64,000 nt of DNA from Psilocybe azurescens (taxonomy: Eukaryota > Basidiomycota > Agaricomycetes > Agaricales > Agrocybaceae): assembly GCA_023853785.1 (NCBI GenBank), contig JAJIRX010000590.1, positions 611,903-675,902 of the forward strand, given 5' to 3'. How positions within the stretch are numbered: position 1 is the stretch's first letter; each line of letters opens with the position of its first letter. Shown piece after piece: positions 1 to 11,427 of this stretch. The notes under the pieces are model-generated. The model made no database searches. It was not told where the DNA came from and saw only the letters and a list, made by a program, of their open reading frames with translations. The position numbers and the translations under genes were made by a program.

Positions 1-620
1 ACCAGAAATCACAGGTCTTCCCAGTCTATGATGATCGGAACTCAGCAATCGAAATCGTCAAGGAAGTTCTGAAACGCTACGAAAAGAAATTCGAGAGCCG
101 GCACTGTCTTTCTGACCCAACGCCGCAAGCCCCTCACCAAAATCCCGCTGAAATTGACGAGTCCGACGCCGGGAAGACTCTGCTGATTAAAAACCAGGCT
201 CGCAATGACCAGATTACGCATATCCTTGAACAAAATCGGCCTGACCCCCAGAGCATTGAGAGCGACATCCAGCACGACACCAACGAGGCTCATCATAGTC
301 CCAGACCAACTCGTGACGTCCCGCTCGATCAACAAATCACATCACTGGCGATCCAACATGAATTAGTAGACAAGGACATGATAATCCCGGAGACATCAGC
401 AGGAAAAGAATTACGGTACACACTTCGGCAGGTCCTCGAGCATCAGAAGAAATTTGCTCAACTATCCGGAAAGGGAGTGATGGACGATCCAGAGGCGGCA
501 GCCGAACTTGCAGAAGCGAAGAGAGAAATCGAAATGCTATCCAAACAGCTTAAGGAGTTAAAAAGTGCCTCTAGGGCGAAAACTCCTCGGCTTCTTGCAC
601 CTACTCCCACAGGGCGATAG
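1..620 (+). CDS. 3' end of a fungal P-loop GTPase-family gene (truncated by window edge)
   Basis: An open frame enters from the left edge (codons start at base 3) and runs to the TAG at 618-620, about 205 codons. The opening segment (QVFPVYDDRNSAIEIVKEVL) closely parallels the end of the G domain of the GTPases at 2187-2993 (VFSVGRPSSALDIVREIL) and 17369-18332 (VFPVDKNSSSAWDIVREIL), so this is the C-terminal part of another member. After the G domain comes a hydrophilic tail with a likely coiled coil near the end (EAKREIEMLSKQLKEL), which the other members here lack. The P-loop and switch regions lie outside the window. Family role in fungi is not established; a signalling or surveillance GTPase is an inference. 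Confidence 0.75.
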   Translation, partial: QKSQVFPVYDDRNSAIEIVKEVLKRYEKKFESRHCLSDPTPQAPHQNPAEIDESDAGKTLLIKNQARNDQITHILEQNRPDPQSIESDIQHDTNEAHHSPRPTRDVPLDQQITSLAIQHELVDKDMIIPETSAGKELRYTLRQVLEHQKKFAQLSGKGVMDDPEAAAELAEAKREIEMLSKQLKELKSASRAKTPRLLAPTPTGR

Positions 621-791
621 ATCAGAGACAAACCAATGATACCGGGACGTATATGACTCCTTTATCTTGCTCGACGATCTCAGTCAAAATCATGTAGTTT
701 GCACTCATAAATAGCTAATCAATATTCAGTAAACGAGAATGCGATTTGCGCACAGATAACAAACTAGTAACAAGAATTATTGATAACGTAC

Positions 792-965
792 CTTTGTTTG
801 CCCGAAGAGATCGAACGTTAGGCTAGCACCAGATGGCAAAGGAAAATTGTCAGTGATGACGGCAGGGGTCTCACCTACGACTTTAGAGAAGACCGGTTGT
901 AGGGACCCCTCGTCAAGAAACATCGGGCCCTGATGATTATAAACTTCGTATATTAGCGGTGCTTT
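792..965 (-). pseudogene. Orphan exon of an unnamed small-protein family
   Basis: On the minus strand a clean frame reads APLIYEVYNHQGPMFLDE ... LPSGASLTFDLFGQTK and stops exactly at a canonical donor (GTACGT, bases 791-786). I find no matching downstream exon, so it is either one exon of a gene I cannot complete or a remnant. Short exons of comparable style, with phrases such as LVNDL and DG followed by Ser, recur at 7.6, 15.0 and 18.9 kb between the GTPase genes. This suggests a dispersed family. The function is unknown; a small beta-rich (C2-like) domain is only a guess. Confidence 0.4.
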
Positions 966-1828
966 CGAGTAACTTCAGAAAGATGTGCTAATATTACCGG
1001 ATACCGGCATCAATTGGACGGTGCAGGACAGTGCGCGACCTTGCGAGCGGGGTGTCCACCTCGCTCACCTCGGCTCCCACCCTCCCGCACCCCACAACCC
1101 CCTACAAGCCCTCCAACTCTACGACGGGCGTCACGTGGATTGTCAGGAGGGGATGAGGATTCTGTCTTTAGGTGTGGGTGTGAGGGCTGTGCTTAATGAG
1201 GTTGAGAGATGGTGGAGCGGGAGCGAGAGTATGCGGGTGAACCAACGTGTATTGCTGTGGATTCTAAGGGAGAAGCCAGAGTGGATATTCTGTTGGTTGA
1301 GTTGGATATGGGCAGCGTAAATGAATCACACTTGTGCGGTTGGCGGTACGGAAGGAGGTACATGCTTTGTATCTGGAGGTGCTAGTGCCTGGCAAATCGA
1401 CGTAGCGGTATCAGCGTGGGTGTTGAACGAGTTGGTGAGGTGACGATGGGTGGCGGACATATCGCTGGAGCATTGCACAACCGCTTCAAGCGGGAAGCAC
1501 GAAAGGAAGAAGAAAACCAGCAGCGCCGAGCTACAGGTCGTCACAGTGCACACGGCCGTCAGGCGGCGGCGTGTACTAGAGGCGGCTCCGAGAGAAGGAG
1601 ACGACGAGACGCGATGGCGACGGCAGGTGAACAGAGGTGTGAGCAGATGAACCAAGAGATGCTAGTATTGTAGAGGTGAGAAGAGCAATCAGGCCTTAGC
1701 TTCAGGCGGTAGCTGTAACGATTGGCTGACAGAGTGGCCGAATTCAGAATGAAACTGTCCTTGCTCAGTTTTAGTTTCACACGTGATGTGTTGGCGATCA
1801 CCAACCCTCCTTATATGGTAATCGCCCG

Positions 1829-1970
1829 ACTTAGGGCAACGGGATGTTGCCTAAGTGAGCGCTCGAGGACGCGCTTATACGCGTTCTCAACTACCTAACT
1901 CTAACCTCCGAGCCTAACATAGCTAAAGATAGTATTAAAAGATATTTAGGCGATCCCAATTGCCCTAAGT
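1829..1970. mobile_element. Possible ~140 bp MITE
   Basis: ACTTAGGGCAA at the left end is repeated in inverted form (TTGCCCTAAGT) at the right end, followed on both sides by GGGA/TCCC after a small mismatch. There is no coding capacity. I could not identify a target duplication with certainty, so the call is tentative. Confidence 0.35.
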
Positions 1971-2186
1971 ATAATAAATCTTATTTTTATCAAGCGCACA
2001 ACTAATAACTTGCGCCAATATGTAACCACTCTACCAAACCGTAGTTGAAGATTATAAATCACTATATACCCTTAACTTTTTACATGTTTTCATTTAAGGA
2101 AGGTGAGGCGGTGGGAGAGGAACGCCAGTTGCTGAGTAAGCGGCTAGTGATGCGAATCGGCACACAGAGGAACTCGAATGACGGGT

Positions 2187-2993
2187 TTAACGTATAATAA
2201 TTCGCTGGTGACTCATACAGGTAGAGGTACAGTTTATATAGCTATCGGGGAGTCCTAATGGAAATAATAATAAGATTAAGGAATGTGTAAAACAGGTGAA
2301 ACAGTCCAACCTCTGCGCACAACGATCCAAAATCTCCCTGACGATATCTAATGCTGATGATGGACGACCGACTGAGAAGACCTGTGCTCCCCTATTAATC
2401 ATGCTCTTCCAATGTGGATCTTTTAGGGCCTCCAAGCGCCTCGTTGCCGTAACCCCGTCGACTTTTTCCGCTTTTGTGGCTCCTAGAACGACTCCATCGA
2501 GTGAATTCACCCCGCTGAGCGCATTAAACATGCTGATCTGTTTCTTCGCAACTCCTGTATACCGATCGTCGGAGATGTCATGAAGGTATATGACCCCTCC
2601 GAGGACCATTTTTCTCGCGTATCTGAGACCAAATATCATTAATCTTCTAATTTTCAAAGCTTGTCGGCACCTACAGCCCCTTCAGCCATTTCATAATTTT
2701 ATCCATAATTTCTTCGTCGTTCTCGTAGGGGCTGTCGAAACCTGGAGTGTCGACCAAGTATAATGAACGACTTCGGAGCCAGGGAAAGCGGCGCAGCAAC
2801 TCAGGTGAAACATCTATGGAGACAGTCTGCACTTCCGTTGTACACGGGTCTTGACCCGCGCTAACTTCCGTACGCCTTTCATTGGCGGCCATGTTGATAA
2901 ACTGGCGAATGAGTAGAATATAGCGTTAGAAGATGTCTAAAAGGTTACATTCCACTTACAGTGCTTTTGCCAACACCAACTGTGCCCATAACG
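2187..2993 (-). CDS. Fungal GIMAP/AIG1-like GTPase (member B)
   Basis: A P-loop GTPase of a fungal family resembling AIG1/GIMAP G domains. Exons read on the minus strand are 2960-2993, 2675-2901 and 2187-2622, joined by GT-AG introns in matching phase. The first exon carries G1 (VMGTVGVGKST), the second G3 (LVDTPGF), and the third the conserved GGVIYLHDIS segment and a G4-like TKAE. The N-terminal exon(s) upstream of the P-loop were not resolved. The 3' end is also uncertain: the last frame runs on to a stop at 2187, past the point where sister genes end, so a terminal intron or truncation is possible. It lies tail-to-tail with the GTPase fragment at 1-620. Confidence 0.75.
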
Positions 2994-3223
2994 CTATAGT
3001 CGAAGGTCAGTGTCCCATGACGATAGCGCAATACATTCACAAATACAGGATCACGATGCCATGTGTGTCGTTCCCGACACAGCTCAGCAACTGTGAACAA
3101 AAAGCATCTCATTATTACAACATGACTGTTCCAGGCGATGCATACCTTCACATTTCCAGACAAAGATGCAAGTATCGACGTAAAAAAGGATTTGACTCCC
3201 ATGTTAGACTTTGAGCAACCCAA

Positions 3224-3778
3224 GGGTGTCTAGCAGAGGTTGATTTCTATGTCGGCGAATAGGAGGGGAAGTATATACATCTACAGCTAATCAGTCTAAT
3301 ATAGACACCAAATAATGTTGCCAACAACGAGGATATGCATCGAGGCTGCCACGTTTGTTCCTCCAAACACCCATTTCACAAATGACAATTGGCTGCGGTG
3401 TCACTCACAGATTGAATCTTGAGAGGCCTATTTTTGTTGTATGTACTGCTTACCGAAACTCGTTTAGTTCACTCCCCCCTCTAGTACCATAGTATATACA
3501 TGCTAGACTTCGGAGAGTGTGGTATACATACGAAAGACACGCTATCAAACTCGCCAATCACCTTATCAAGTGTCCACCAGACCTGACACACCTATTTGCA
3601 TGAACACTGATCCCCGATCAATGATTAGTGATAGTACATGCTTTACAATCATCGTTCCCATCTTGCCAGTGTATACTCGGGAATTCTATTCCCGGCTCAA
3701 TCGAATTTGGCATGAGTAGTTCCTTCTATAATTGTACATATACACTACATTCCAATGTACAGTATCAAGCTTCAATGC
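3224..3778. other. Intergenic, nothing recognised
   Basis: Lies between the upstream side of GTPase member B and the 3' end of the DUF2235-WD40 gene. No convincing ORF, repeat or RNA gene is seen. Confidence 0.5.
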
Positions 3779-6700
3779 CTAGTCTATATCTACGTCCCAA
3801 ATATAAACTGTTTTGTCGCTAGATCCAGAGGCTACTCGTCTACCGTCGGGCGAGAATGCGACCGAGGTAACCGTTCCATTATGTCCGACCAGCACTTTCA
3901 ATTGACGTCCCGATTTTACATGCCAGATTCGAGCTGTGTAATCACTCGATCCAGAGATTACTCGCTTTCCGTCACGGGAGAACGCAACAGAGCTGACCCA
4001 GCCTGTATGTCCCCCAAACGGCTCTCCCACTAGCCTCCCCGTCTCCACGTTCCAGATTCGAACTGTGCGGTCGGCCGATCCAGAAACCACAAATTTGCCA
4101 TCCAATGAGAACGCAACAGATCGGACGGAGCCTGTATGCCCTTTGAATTGCCTGACTGCCTCTGACATTCTCTTACTTACATCCCAGATCTGAACCGCAT
4201 GATCGGACGATCCTGATACTACTTGCGTACCGTTCGGAGAGAATGCTACAGACCAAACCTGACCTGCAAGTGTTTGAAACGGATCCAGAGATGTCTGCCC
4301 CGTTTCTAAATCCCAGATCCTAATTGTTTGGTCGTCCGATCCCGAGAGGACTTTTGTGTTGTCGGGGGAGAATGCGACAGAAGTGACTGAATCGCTGTGC
4401 TTTTCGAGCGGGCTTCCAACCGGACTCCCTGTCATCGCGTCCCATATGCGAAGTGTCTTGTCGTACGATCCTGATACTACGTGCTTCCCGTTGGAAGAGA
4501 ATGCGACAGATGTGACATACCCCGAGTGTCCTCCGGTTCTCATTGGCTCTTTCATTGGCTTCCCGTTGTCCACATCCCAGAAGCGAACTGTGTGATCATT
4601 CGAGCCTGACGCAAGAATTTTGTTATCAGGAGAGAATGCGACGGAGCAGACAAATCCTTCGTGCCCCTCCAATACAAATATGCAAGCTGAAGGATTAAAG
4701 AACGGAATAGGTCGTTTGTAGGTCCTTGAAATACGGTACAAATGAAGATTCGACTCACGATCAGTCCAACATTCCACAATTCGTCGCGCCTCTGGCCTAG
4801 AGATGATCTCGCTCTTCAGAAGGTCCAACACGAGCGAACGAATCTTGGATGAATGTGTTAATTTCAACTCCCGAGCACTCGAGCTGAGGATGTCCATTGT
4901 AGAGAGCAGGATCTGACGCTCGGTCCAAGGGTTGCCAATGCGAATTACGCGCTCGTACAAACTCTTACATACTGCCTGGCGTCCATCGGCTTCAAAATGC
5001 CGTCGATAAGCAACAAAAAAAACCTCAGAGGGGGAGTATGTTTACCGGAGGTAATTTGATACAAAGTTTGCAGCACAACCAAGTCTTGCTTGTCGATGTA
5101 CTGCTTCACGAGATCGTCGGCGTAGCTGTAGAGATCGCGTTCAAGCCAGTTGGCGCTGACTTTGTCATCATTGCGAAATTTGCTCCAGAAGTCGGTTTCA
5201 TCGCTCAGTGGACGTGCCTTCGGGGTGTACACAGGCTTGTCTGCCAGGATGAAAGAACTGTGGATTTTCTGGCCAGAGTGTATTTTGCGACTCGAGCCAA
5301 GATGGGGTCTAGTTTTTTCAATGAGTTAATTTTTATCTACAAATATTCAGAAGACTGACTTGAAAGTGGTTGTTTTCCCATTTTCCCTCCTTGTGTAGGT
5401 CAGACGCCTAAAAAAAAGGAGCTCAAGCGGCCACCAGAGCAACGTCAGCGATTCTTTAATATCGACCTGCTCGTTTGGTTTAAGTTCGCGATCGAACAAT
5501 GCTGTGCGAAGGCCCAGTGCTCCTGCTTCAAACACCATCCACCGAAGTGGAGGTCTGCTACGGTTCATTTCCGAATTGTCGACATTTCCTCCTCCTCTAT
5601 TTTCAAAAGCGTCAGTGCCACACTCTCCGGTATTTAAAGAAGAGTTAAATTACATATCTGAGTGCGTCCCAGCGAACCAGACTTCCAATACCTTTGGAGG
5701 CGACTTCACCCCATCCAAACATTGCGATCCTTGAACCCCACCTGTTGGCTCAGAGCTTGAAGGTTGCCCGGGGCTGGGCGTTGAACGGGGACATGCTGAT
5801 CCTCCATACGCGTACTCCGGTAGAAACTTTACCCGTCGCTCGTCCAGAGCAAGCGCGTGGCGGAAGTAGCAGACGTGTTGCATCCCATCAACCGTTCCAG
5901 GGAGCATAGCTTTTCGGCGTATAAGTCCTATAGACGAAACAGTATCCCTGTCAGTCGGTCATCAGAATATCATATGTTAATAGAAGGTCGTAATAATTTT
6001 CATACCAAGCGCCTACGAAATGGACCTTTACACCCTCATAGGAAAATGCCCGCTTGAAACGATCAGCGCTGGTTGTGGATTTCGGGTCAGACGATCCGAT
6101 TCCAGTCGCTTTTGTTTTTCTATCGCTGTTCTTATATAGCTCGTATGCACTGAAAATTCATCGACGGAAGGACTTTGCAGTTACTAGTTTACACTCACAA
6201 TGGGATCTGCATCTCGTTTCCCTTGTAGATGAGACCAACCTATGTTTTTGTAGATCGTCTTCGTCATTAAAACTAGAGAATAACGCATCATACCCTGTGT
6301 ATCATTGCTGAAAGCACTCGGACTTGAAATGCTCCGCGCGAAAATCCTATATGTCCCCTTGTAATGGAACGCAACTGGTCCATATCGTTTCAGGCACTCA
6401 CCAAAGAGAAATATACAATCCCCAGGTTCATAATTGTCCGATAACCAGCGGTATGCACCCAAAATAGTTCGTTCAAAGTTCCTGGAGGGAAGGGGGAGCT
6501 AAAATGAGAGTTGATATTAAAGGGAAAATGGAACAGCACACCATGCTATCGCAGAATCGATTTTATGGAACAGGAAGTCCCCCACAGCGGCCCAAGATGG
6601 GCGAACATAGGTGCCGATGCCGCTGTTGTACCACGTTCTCTGGTTAAAGTCCTTGCCTTTCAAGATAAGGTTGTAAAGTTCAATAACGTTTGTGTTCTTG

Positions 6701-6818
6701 TCAAGGAACTCAGCATATGTCGCCGTACAACGACAGGGTATTAAACGCGTGCCTTATCTCCAAACTGGTTATCAGTGCCATCTATGCACACGATGAGGTT
6801 CCTGCTAGCAGTATCCAT
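3779..6818 (-). CDS. DUF2235 (Tle1-like hydrolase) - WD40 propeller fusion protein
   Basis: Ten exons can be joined without any frameshift: 6753-6818, 6542-6696, 6402-6481, 6294-6346, 6199-6239, 6006-6149, 5654-5947, 5360-5596, 5046-5308 and 3779-4989. They total 2544 nt and encode 847 residues. The N-terminal half is DUF2235, the alpha/beta-hydrolase fold shared with bacterial type VI secretion phospholipase Tle1. It shows the N-terminal CIDGTDNQFGDK block, the nucleophile elbow GFSRGA and the FAGTHSDIGGG block with the expected acidic/His residues. The C-terminal ~300 residues contain seven WD40 repeats (each with SVAFS and a W-D ending), enough for one propeller. An ~80-residue helical linker joins them. 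Intron 1 appears to use a GC donor (GC-AG). Fungal DUF2235 proteins are common but their substrate is unknown; lipase activity is inferred from the motif. The gene looks intact. Confidence 0.9.
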
Positions 6819-7029
6819 TTGATGGCAACGACAACATGCGTCGGAGGCTTGGTCATGTGTCAAAAAGGGTAAACATTCGGCCTTGGAGATACTACCTTCC
6901 CTTGTGCGCAAGTCTTGCCATAATGTGTTAGAACGTGAATAATCAGTGCATGTGGGATAGAATACAACCTTGGCCCTCACTTGCAAGATTAGTATTGCCT
7001 GCCATCGAGTAACAGGCAAAGAGAACACA

Positions 7030-8336
7030 ACTTGGGTGATAGGAGAGAATGTGAGAAGTGCTCACTCGACTTCGCTGGAGATTATGAAGCCCCTGTGAGC
7101 CTGAACGGAGGCGGCTTCTAGTGGCATGGGTGACGTCAGACAGGGTACACGCCACATATGTTTCTTGACAACCAGATCACTCCAGAAGGTGCCGATATAT
7201 ATAGGATGCTTTGAGAGGGTTTACCGATACTACGGTCGTGCTCACTCGCGACTCCGAAATTCGAAGACAATTGCCCAATCAAATCAAATCAATGCGCTTT
7301 CCAAGTGATACGCCGAAATATTTAATGCGCAGCATTGATTTTCGTCTCCGCAGCGGGTCGGTGTTAAAACAGAATGACTAAAAAGGCCTGAGCCTCACAT
7401 GCAATGGATGGCAAAGAAGAGTATCAAAGATGACTCATGGAAAGATTGATGGAAAGACCCTGGCATGTGTGCCTACGCGAATCTAAGCTAGAGGACTTGT
7501 CCAACCGAGCCATTTGATGAATTGTTAGATCATCTGCACAACGATGTGGGCGAACTCGGCATTGACTTGGAAGTCGATCGATTGAAGAATTACTGGGCTC
7601 CTCATGCAGATTAACCTCAGGGTATCAACCTCCAGATCATTGACTAGAAAAGATAGCCTAGCAAAACCATCAGGTAAGGGCTGCACGTACCTACGTAAGT
7701 TTAACATCGGTATATGTACACATGATGCTTATTGTCAGGCCTCACCTCTGGCTGCAGGGTGACATAAATATACCAAATTATGACAAGAGCCTAAACACAG
7801 AATCAGACTCTTGTGGGAACTCCGACTTGAGGAATGGCCTGCAATACACCTCTGTAGCCTGCAGGTCATCGATAAAAATAACCTCAGACGTTCTAATTCA
7901 AATTTGTAGTCAGATAAATTATACATATAGTCACGGGGTACATGATACTCATTGACGCATTCTCTTCGGCTGCAGCCTGCTGAACGACATTGGAATTTCG
8001 AAGTTTCATTTCTCCTCAGGTTTTGTACGTGGAGGTATCATGAGACAGGCACCCAGTAGCATCTCATTTTCATGTCATTATTTGCTAAGGCTATGCATTC
8101 TCATCCCGTTTCAGACACTGAGAGACGAGGATGCACGCGAGCCGCGAAGTGTTCGAAACTCAATGGACGACCAGATAATTCCTTCCAACCACAAATCTCC
8201 AGCATCCCAAAATCATGGTGCACCGTCAGGACATGAGGTTCAGAAGTTAATTCGGACTAAATTTTAAATATTATACTCCCAAACCTTACTAAAACTACAA
8301 GCGAATTTCCTAAACCCGTTAGGGAAATGTCATCTA
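7030..8336. other. Intergenic with relic exon of the small-protein family
   Basis: Mostly non-coding. Around 7525-7707 the minus strand reads LPDGFARLSFLVNDLEVD, matching in style the LHADGTEKSSLVNDLGRD exon near 18.95 kb, and the adjoining GGCCTCACCTCTGGCTGCAG at 7739-7758 matches the 19.0 kb copy. This is therefore a diverged member of the same family, probably broken. The transposon at 8337 begins directly after the CATCTA at 8331-8336. Confidence 0.45.
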
Positions 8337-8962
8337 TATGGAAAGCAGGACTGGACTGCTCAATATTTGTCTCTGCCGCTTGATGGCCGGATATTGCTAG
8401 GTCCTAAGGTAGATGTCGTTCACTTACTGTGAAGTCATGTGCCGTGACTATCTGTGACATACTGCTTTGAATATATATGGAAAGTATTTTCAGATAACAT
8501 CTTACCTCTTGTGCTAGAAAAAATCAGCAATTTTCGTCAATAGGAACTATTCCTAGGATAGTATTCTACCTTTGGGAAAAGTTTTAAGCTTATCAGATGA
8601 CTCGATCTTAAGTAGTTGCTTCTGAATGTTGAGTACTGGCAGCAAGTGCCCACGGTATGTCAGCAGTGAGTTCTTATGTAATCTGTATTGAAAACATCTT
8701 AATTAAGGTATCTACTTCTTCAATTTTGGGCTAAAAAGTAAATTTCTTATGGTTTTGGTTAAATAAGTTACTTTACTACAAATCCTATTGACCGAAAGTG
8801 AAATTGAGAGTTGATGAATGTGGTTTTAACATGCTTTTGTCCTCAATGGGTGTGCAATTTCCCTTTTTGGAATACCGTCACAACTAGTCACGTGACTTTA
8901 CAGTAAGTGAACGACATCTACCTTAAGTTGATTTCTAATGTCGATTCATAAATTATATAATT
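8337..8962 (+). repeat. Left terminal inverted repeat, interrupted by a MITE
   Basis: Bases 8337-8406 and 8926-8962 together form the inverted counterpart of 14682-14788. Removing the MITE plus one TA restores a continuous ~106 bp arm that differs from the right arm by only a few bases. Confidence 0.9.
8405..8925. mobile_element. 517 bp MITE with TA target duplication
   Basis: The element (8407-8923) starts AGGTAGATGTCGTTCACTTA and ends with the same sequence inverted, with about 38 bp of near-perfect terminal inverted repeat. TA lies on both sides (8405-8406, 8924-8925). It has no coding capacity. TA targeting suggests mobilisation by a Tc1/mariner-type transposase. The uninterrupted right TIR of the host transposon fixes the boundaries. 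Confidence 0.9.
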
Positions 8963-9215
8963 CTCAACGTCGTTTAACGTTGTTCAATGTTGGCTACGAC
9001 GCCAAACTGCAATGAAACTTCCATCTTTCAAGTTCCTACTTAGCACTCCGTGTTTCTTATTCGTAGTTTCGAGTCAGTTACTGTACATTCAACATGATGG
9101 TTTGTTCTTAATCTATGACTGACGTTGTTAAAAGCTGGAAAGGCTCTACCCCTACAAGAACTATAGAAGTGGAATTTTCTCGAAAATTCTGTCTCCCGCA
9201 TCCTTAGAACTCAAA

Positions 9216-11111
9216 ATGCGATATAAGGCCGTGAATGAAATTGCATTTGGTATGTAACATCGTTTCATTCTTATTGACATTGCGCTTATTCACAACCTTT
9301 GTAGACTGGACAAATTAGAATCTGGACGCTTGTACAATACTTTTGGAACCAGGCAGATATGCCCAATCAGTACCTCCCATTACGTGAGTCTCCTTTAAAG
9401 AACTTAACCTATTCTTCTCACTGATATCCTGACAAATGTAGCGCCCGAGAGTGAGATCGAGGAATCACTCAAATTTTACTTCCATCTTGGGCTCAATGAC
9501 CGTGACATTGCCGAGCAATTGAAGGACCATTATGACACGGAAAGATATGGCCTTGGGTGAGTTTCTGACGCTATTTCACGCCCTCAACTTGGGACTTACA
9601 CATTCCTGAACAGCGTAAAGAGTATTCAACGCTTCGCGTAAGAAATGGGGACTTAAGAGCACAAGACAGCAAAAGCATACAGTCGAGTCCATTCGCTGAC
9701 GCTATTCAGCAAATCCGCAAGGAATATCCGACTCGAGGAGCCGAAATGCTTAGGAAACATTTGCGGGCAGAGTTCAACATTCGAGCATCACGGTGAGTTT
9801 GTTAATTGGCCCTAACCCATGTATGAGCTGATCACCAGCTGTATAGTCCCCTCATATCCGATTATCTTAGGAAAACTGAACCCGACGCTGTAAAAGCTCG
9901 TCGTGCTCGTCGTTTCAAAAGACGCCGTTTCCATGCTGCTGGTGTCAATGACATATGGGCTCAAGATCAGCACGATAAATGGGGGCCACGCTTTGGTTTA
10001 TGGCTCCATAACAACATTGACCCATTCAATATGTTCAATAACTGGCTGAGGGTATGGTGGACGAACAAGAACCCCGGTTGATTACCAGGTACTATCTAGA
10101 TGCCGTTCGCGAAATATGGAGGTGTGTCCATTCTTTTGTACTGTCACATTCTTTGGGCCTTACCGTACCTTTCAGCAATCCCACTCACTACCCAAAGTGA
10201 CCCCGGGTCCGAAAACTATGGAGTAGCAAATGTCCAGACCATCATACGCCATGAGCTTGACCCTTCTCTCTGCGGAACACTCCAACATCGATGGAAACGG
10301 AACAAAACAAATGTCAAGTCTGAGGCAAATTGGTCAGTATTTCGACGGGATTTTGCTCCCTGGCTTCAAGACCTTTTTGAACAAGGTGTAGTTGCCGGAT
10401 GGTACAATGTTGATAATGTCCTCGAGAAGTAAGTCTTGTTCGCTTCTCAAGCCTTCTCATCTGTTTTAATTATGCATATGTAGTTGTGTCTTTCGGCTGG
10501 ATTGCCATTCCCTGGCTTCAGAATGAGCTTGATAAATGGGTTAATATTCGTATCAGGACAGCTCCCCGCTCTGACCGAAAGAAAGTCTTGCCACTTGGAA
10601 TTCCGGAGCTGATAAGGGCGAAGCCAGAGAAATTTGGTGCAAAGGATTTCAAGGTAAATAACGTTACAATTGAACTACCAGTTTACTGACAAAAAAACTA
10701 GATTCCTGTACCGATGAGCCTTATCGACCGACTTGAATTGGAATATGCCCCTTCTGATCATCCTGTCTTTCAACTAACACCTCCGTTTTTCCATGACCAA
10801 GTGAGTGCTTTCTATACAAGCATGGGGTCTCCAAGGATAACGGTTGAGACCTTTGGGATACATATCGGAAACTTCTTCAATGCTTTTATGATGCAACCAT
10901 TCACGACGATGTCCTCGATACTCTTATGTCATCATGTATGGACCCAGGCCGAAATATTGAAGTTGAACTGATACCGTTGTTGGAAGGAATGAAGGAGTTA
11001 AGGCAAGGTGGTGTTGTAGTCGGGTCTGTAGATGAAGTTGAGGCCTATGATTCAGAATTCTATGCATCGTTTAGTGATGATGACGATGAAGGTAGCGGGG
11101 AGGAGGATTGA
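9216..11111 (+). pseudogene. DDE/rve integrase-like transposase, frameshifted
   Basis: Plus-strand exons separated by short GT-AG introns encode an IS3/retroviral-type integrase. In order they show an N-terminal helical region (DIAEQLKDHYDTERYGLG), an IS3-like second helix-turn-helix segment (KEYPTRGAEMLRKHL), then catalytic blocks DIWAQDQHDKW (first Asp), TQSDPGSENYG (second Asp) and NVKSEANWSVFRR (candidate Glu). It ends in an acidic tail (DDDDEGSGEED). At least three single-base frame breaks are apparent: near 9640 (before KKWGLKS), near 10075 (NPRLITRYYLD becomes NPG-stop) and near 10495 (before WIAIPWLQ). The start is approximate. It is the presumed transposase of the surrounding 6.45 kb element. 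Confidence 0.75.
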
Positions 11112-11427
11112 TTTCTAGGTATTAGTATCTCATTGAAGTTAGTTATCTTCAATCTACTTTTTCAAACCATTATACACAGTCGTGGCAATTTGCAACAGCT
11201 CCGTCAATGATATCTTTGAACACATGGAAGCTTCCAGTGCATTGTACAATTTGTATGACAACGCCATGGCATTCTCAACAGCTTTGTCAACGATATCTTC
11301 GTCTCATGTAATGTTGACCGGTCACAGACCAAATGACATTATATTTGTGCCAGAAGTACAACTACTGACGAGGATAGATTGAATGTGAGAATGAGAATAC
11401 CGACGTAATTGTCATGCAAACAGATCT
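11112..11427. other. Intergenic between convergent transposase and kinase genes
   Basis: The two genes of the transposon converge here. No further ORF with recognisable motifs is seen. It probably holds both 3' untranslated regions. Confidence 0.45.

Larger units (their letters stand above)
621..2186. other. Intergenic region; one orphan exon and one small inverted-repeat element
   Basis: I see no complete gene. The only coding-like piece is the minus-strand exon at 792-965, listed separately. Open frames at 985-1804 overlap each other on both strands and show no conserved motif, so I do not call them. A short inverted-repeat element lies at 1829-1970. Confidence 0.5.

Noticed and set aside
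985..1804. Small overlapping ORFs on both strands
   Set aside because: No motifs, no splice-consistent extension and mutual overlap; likely chance frames in GC-rich DNA.
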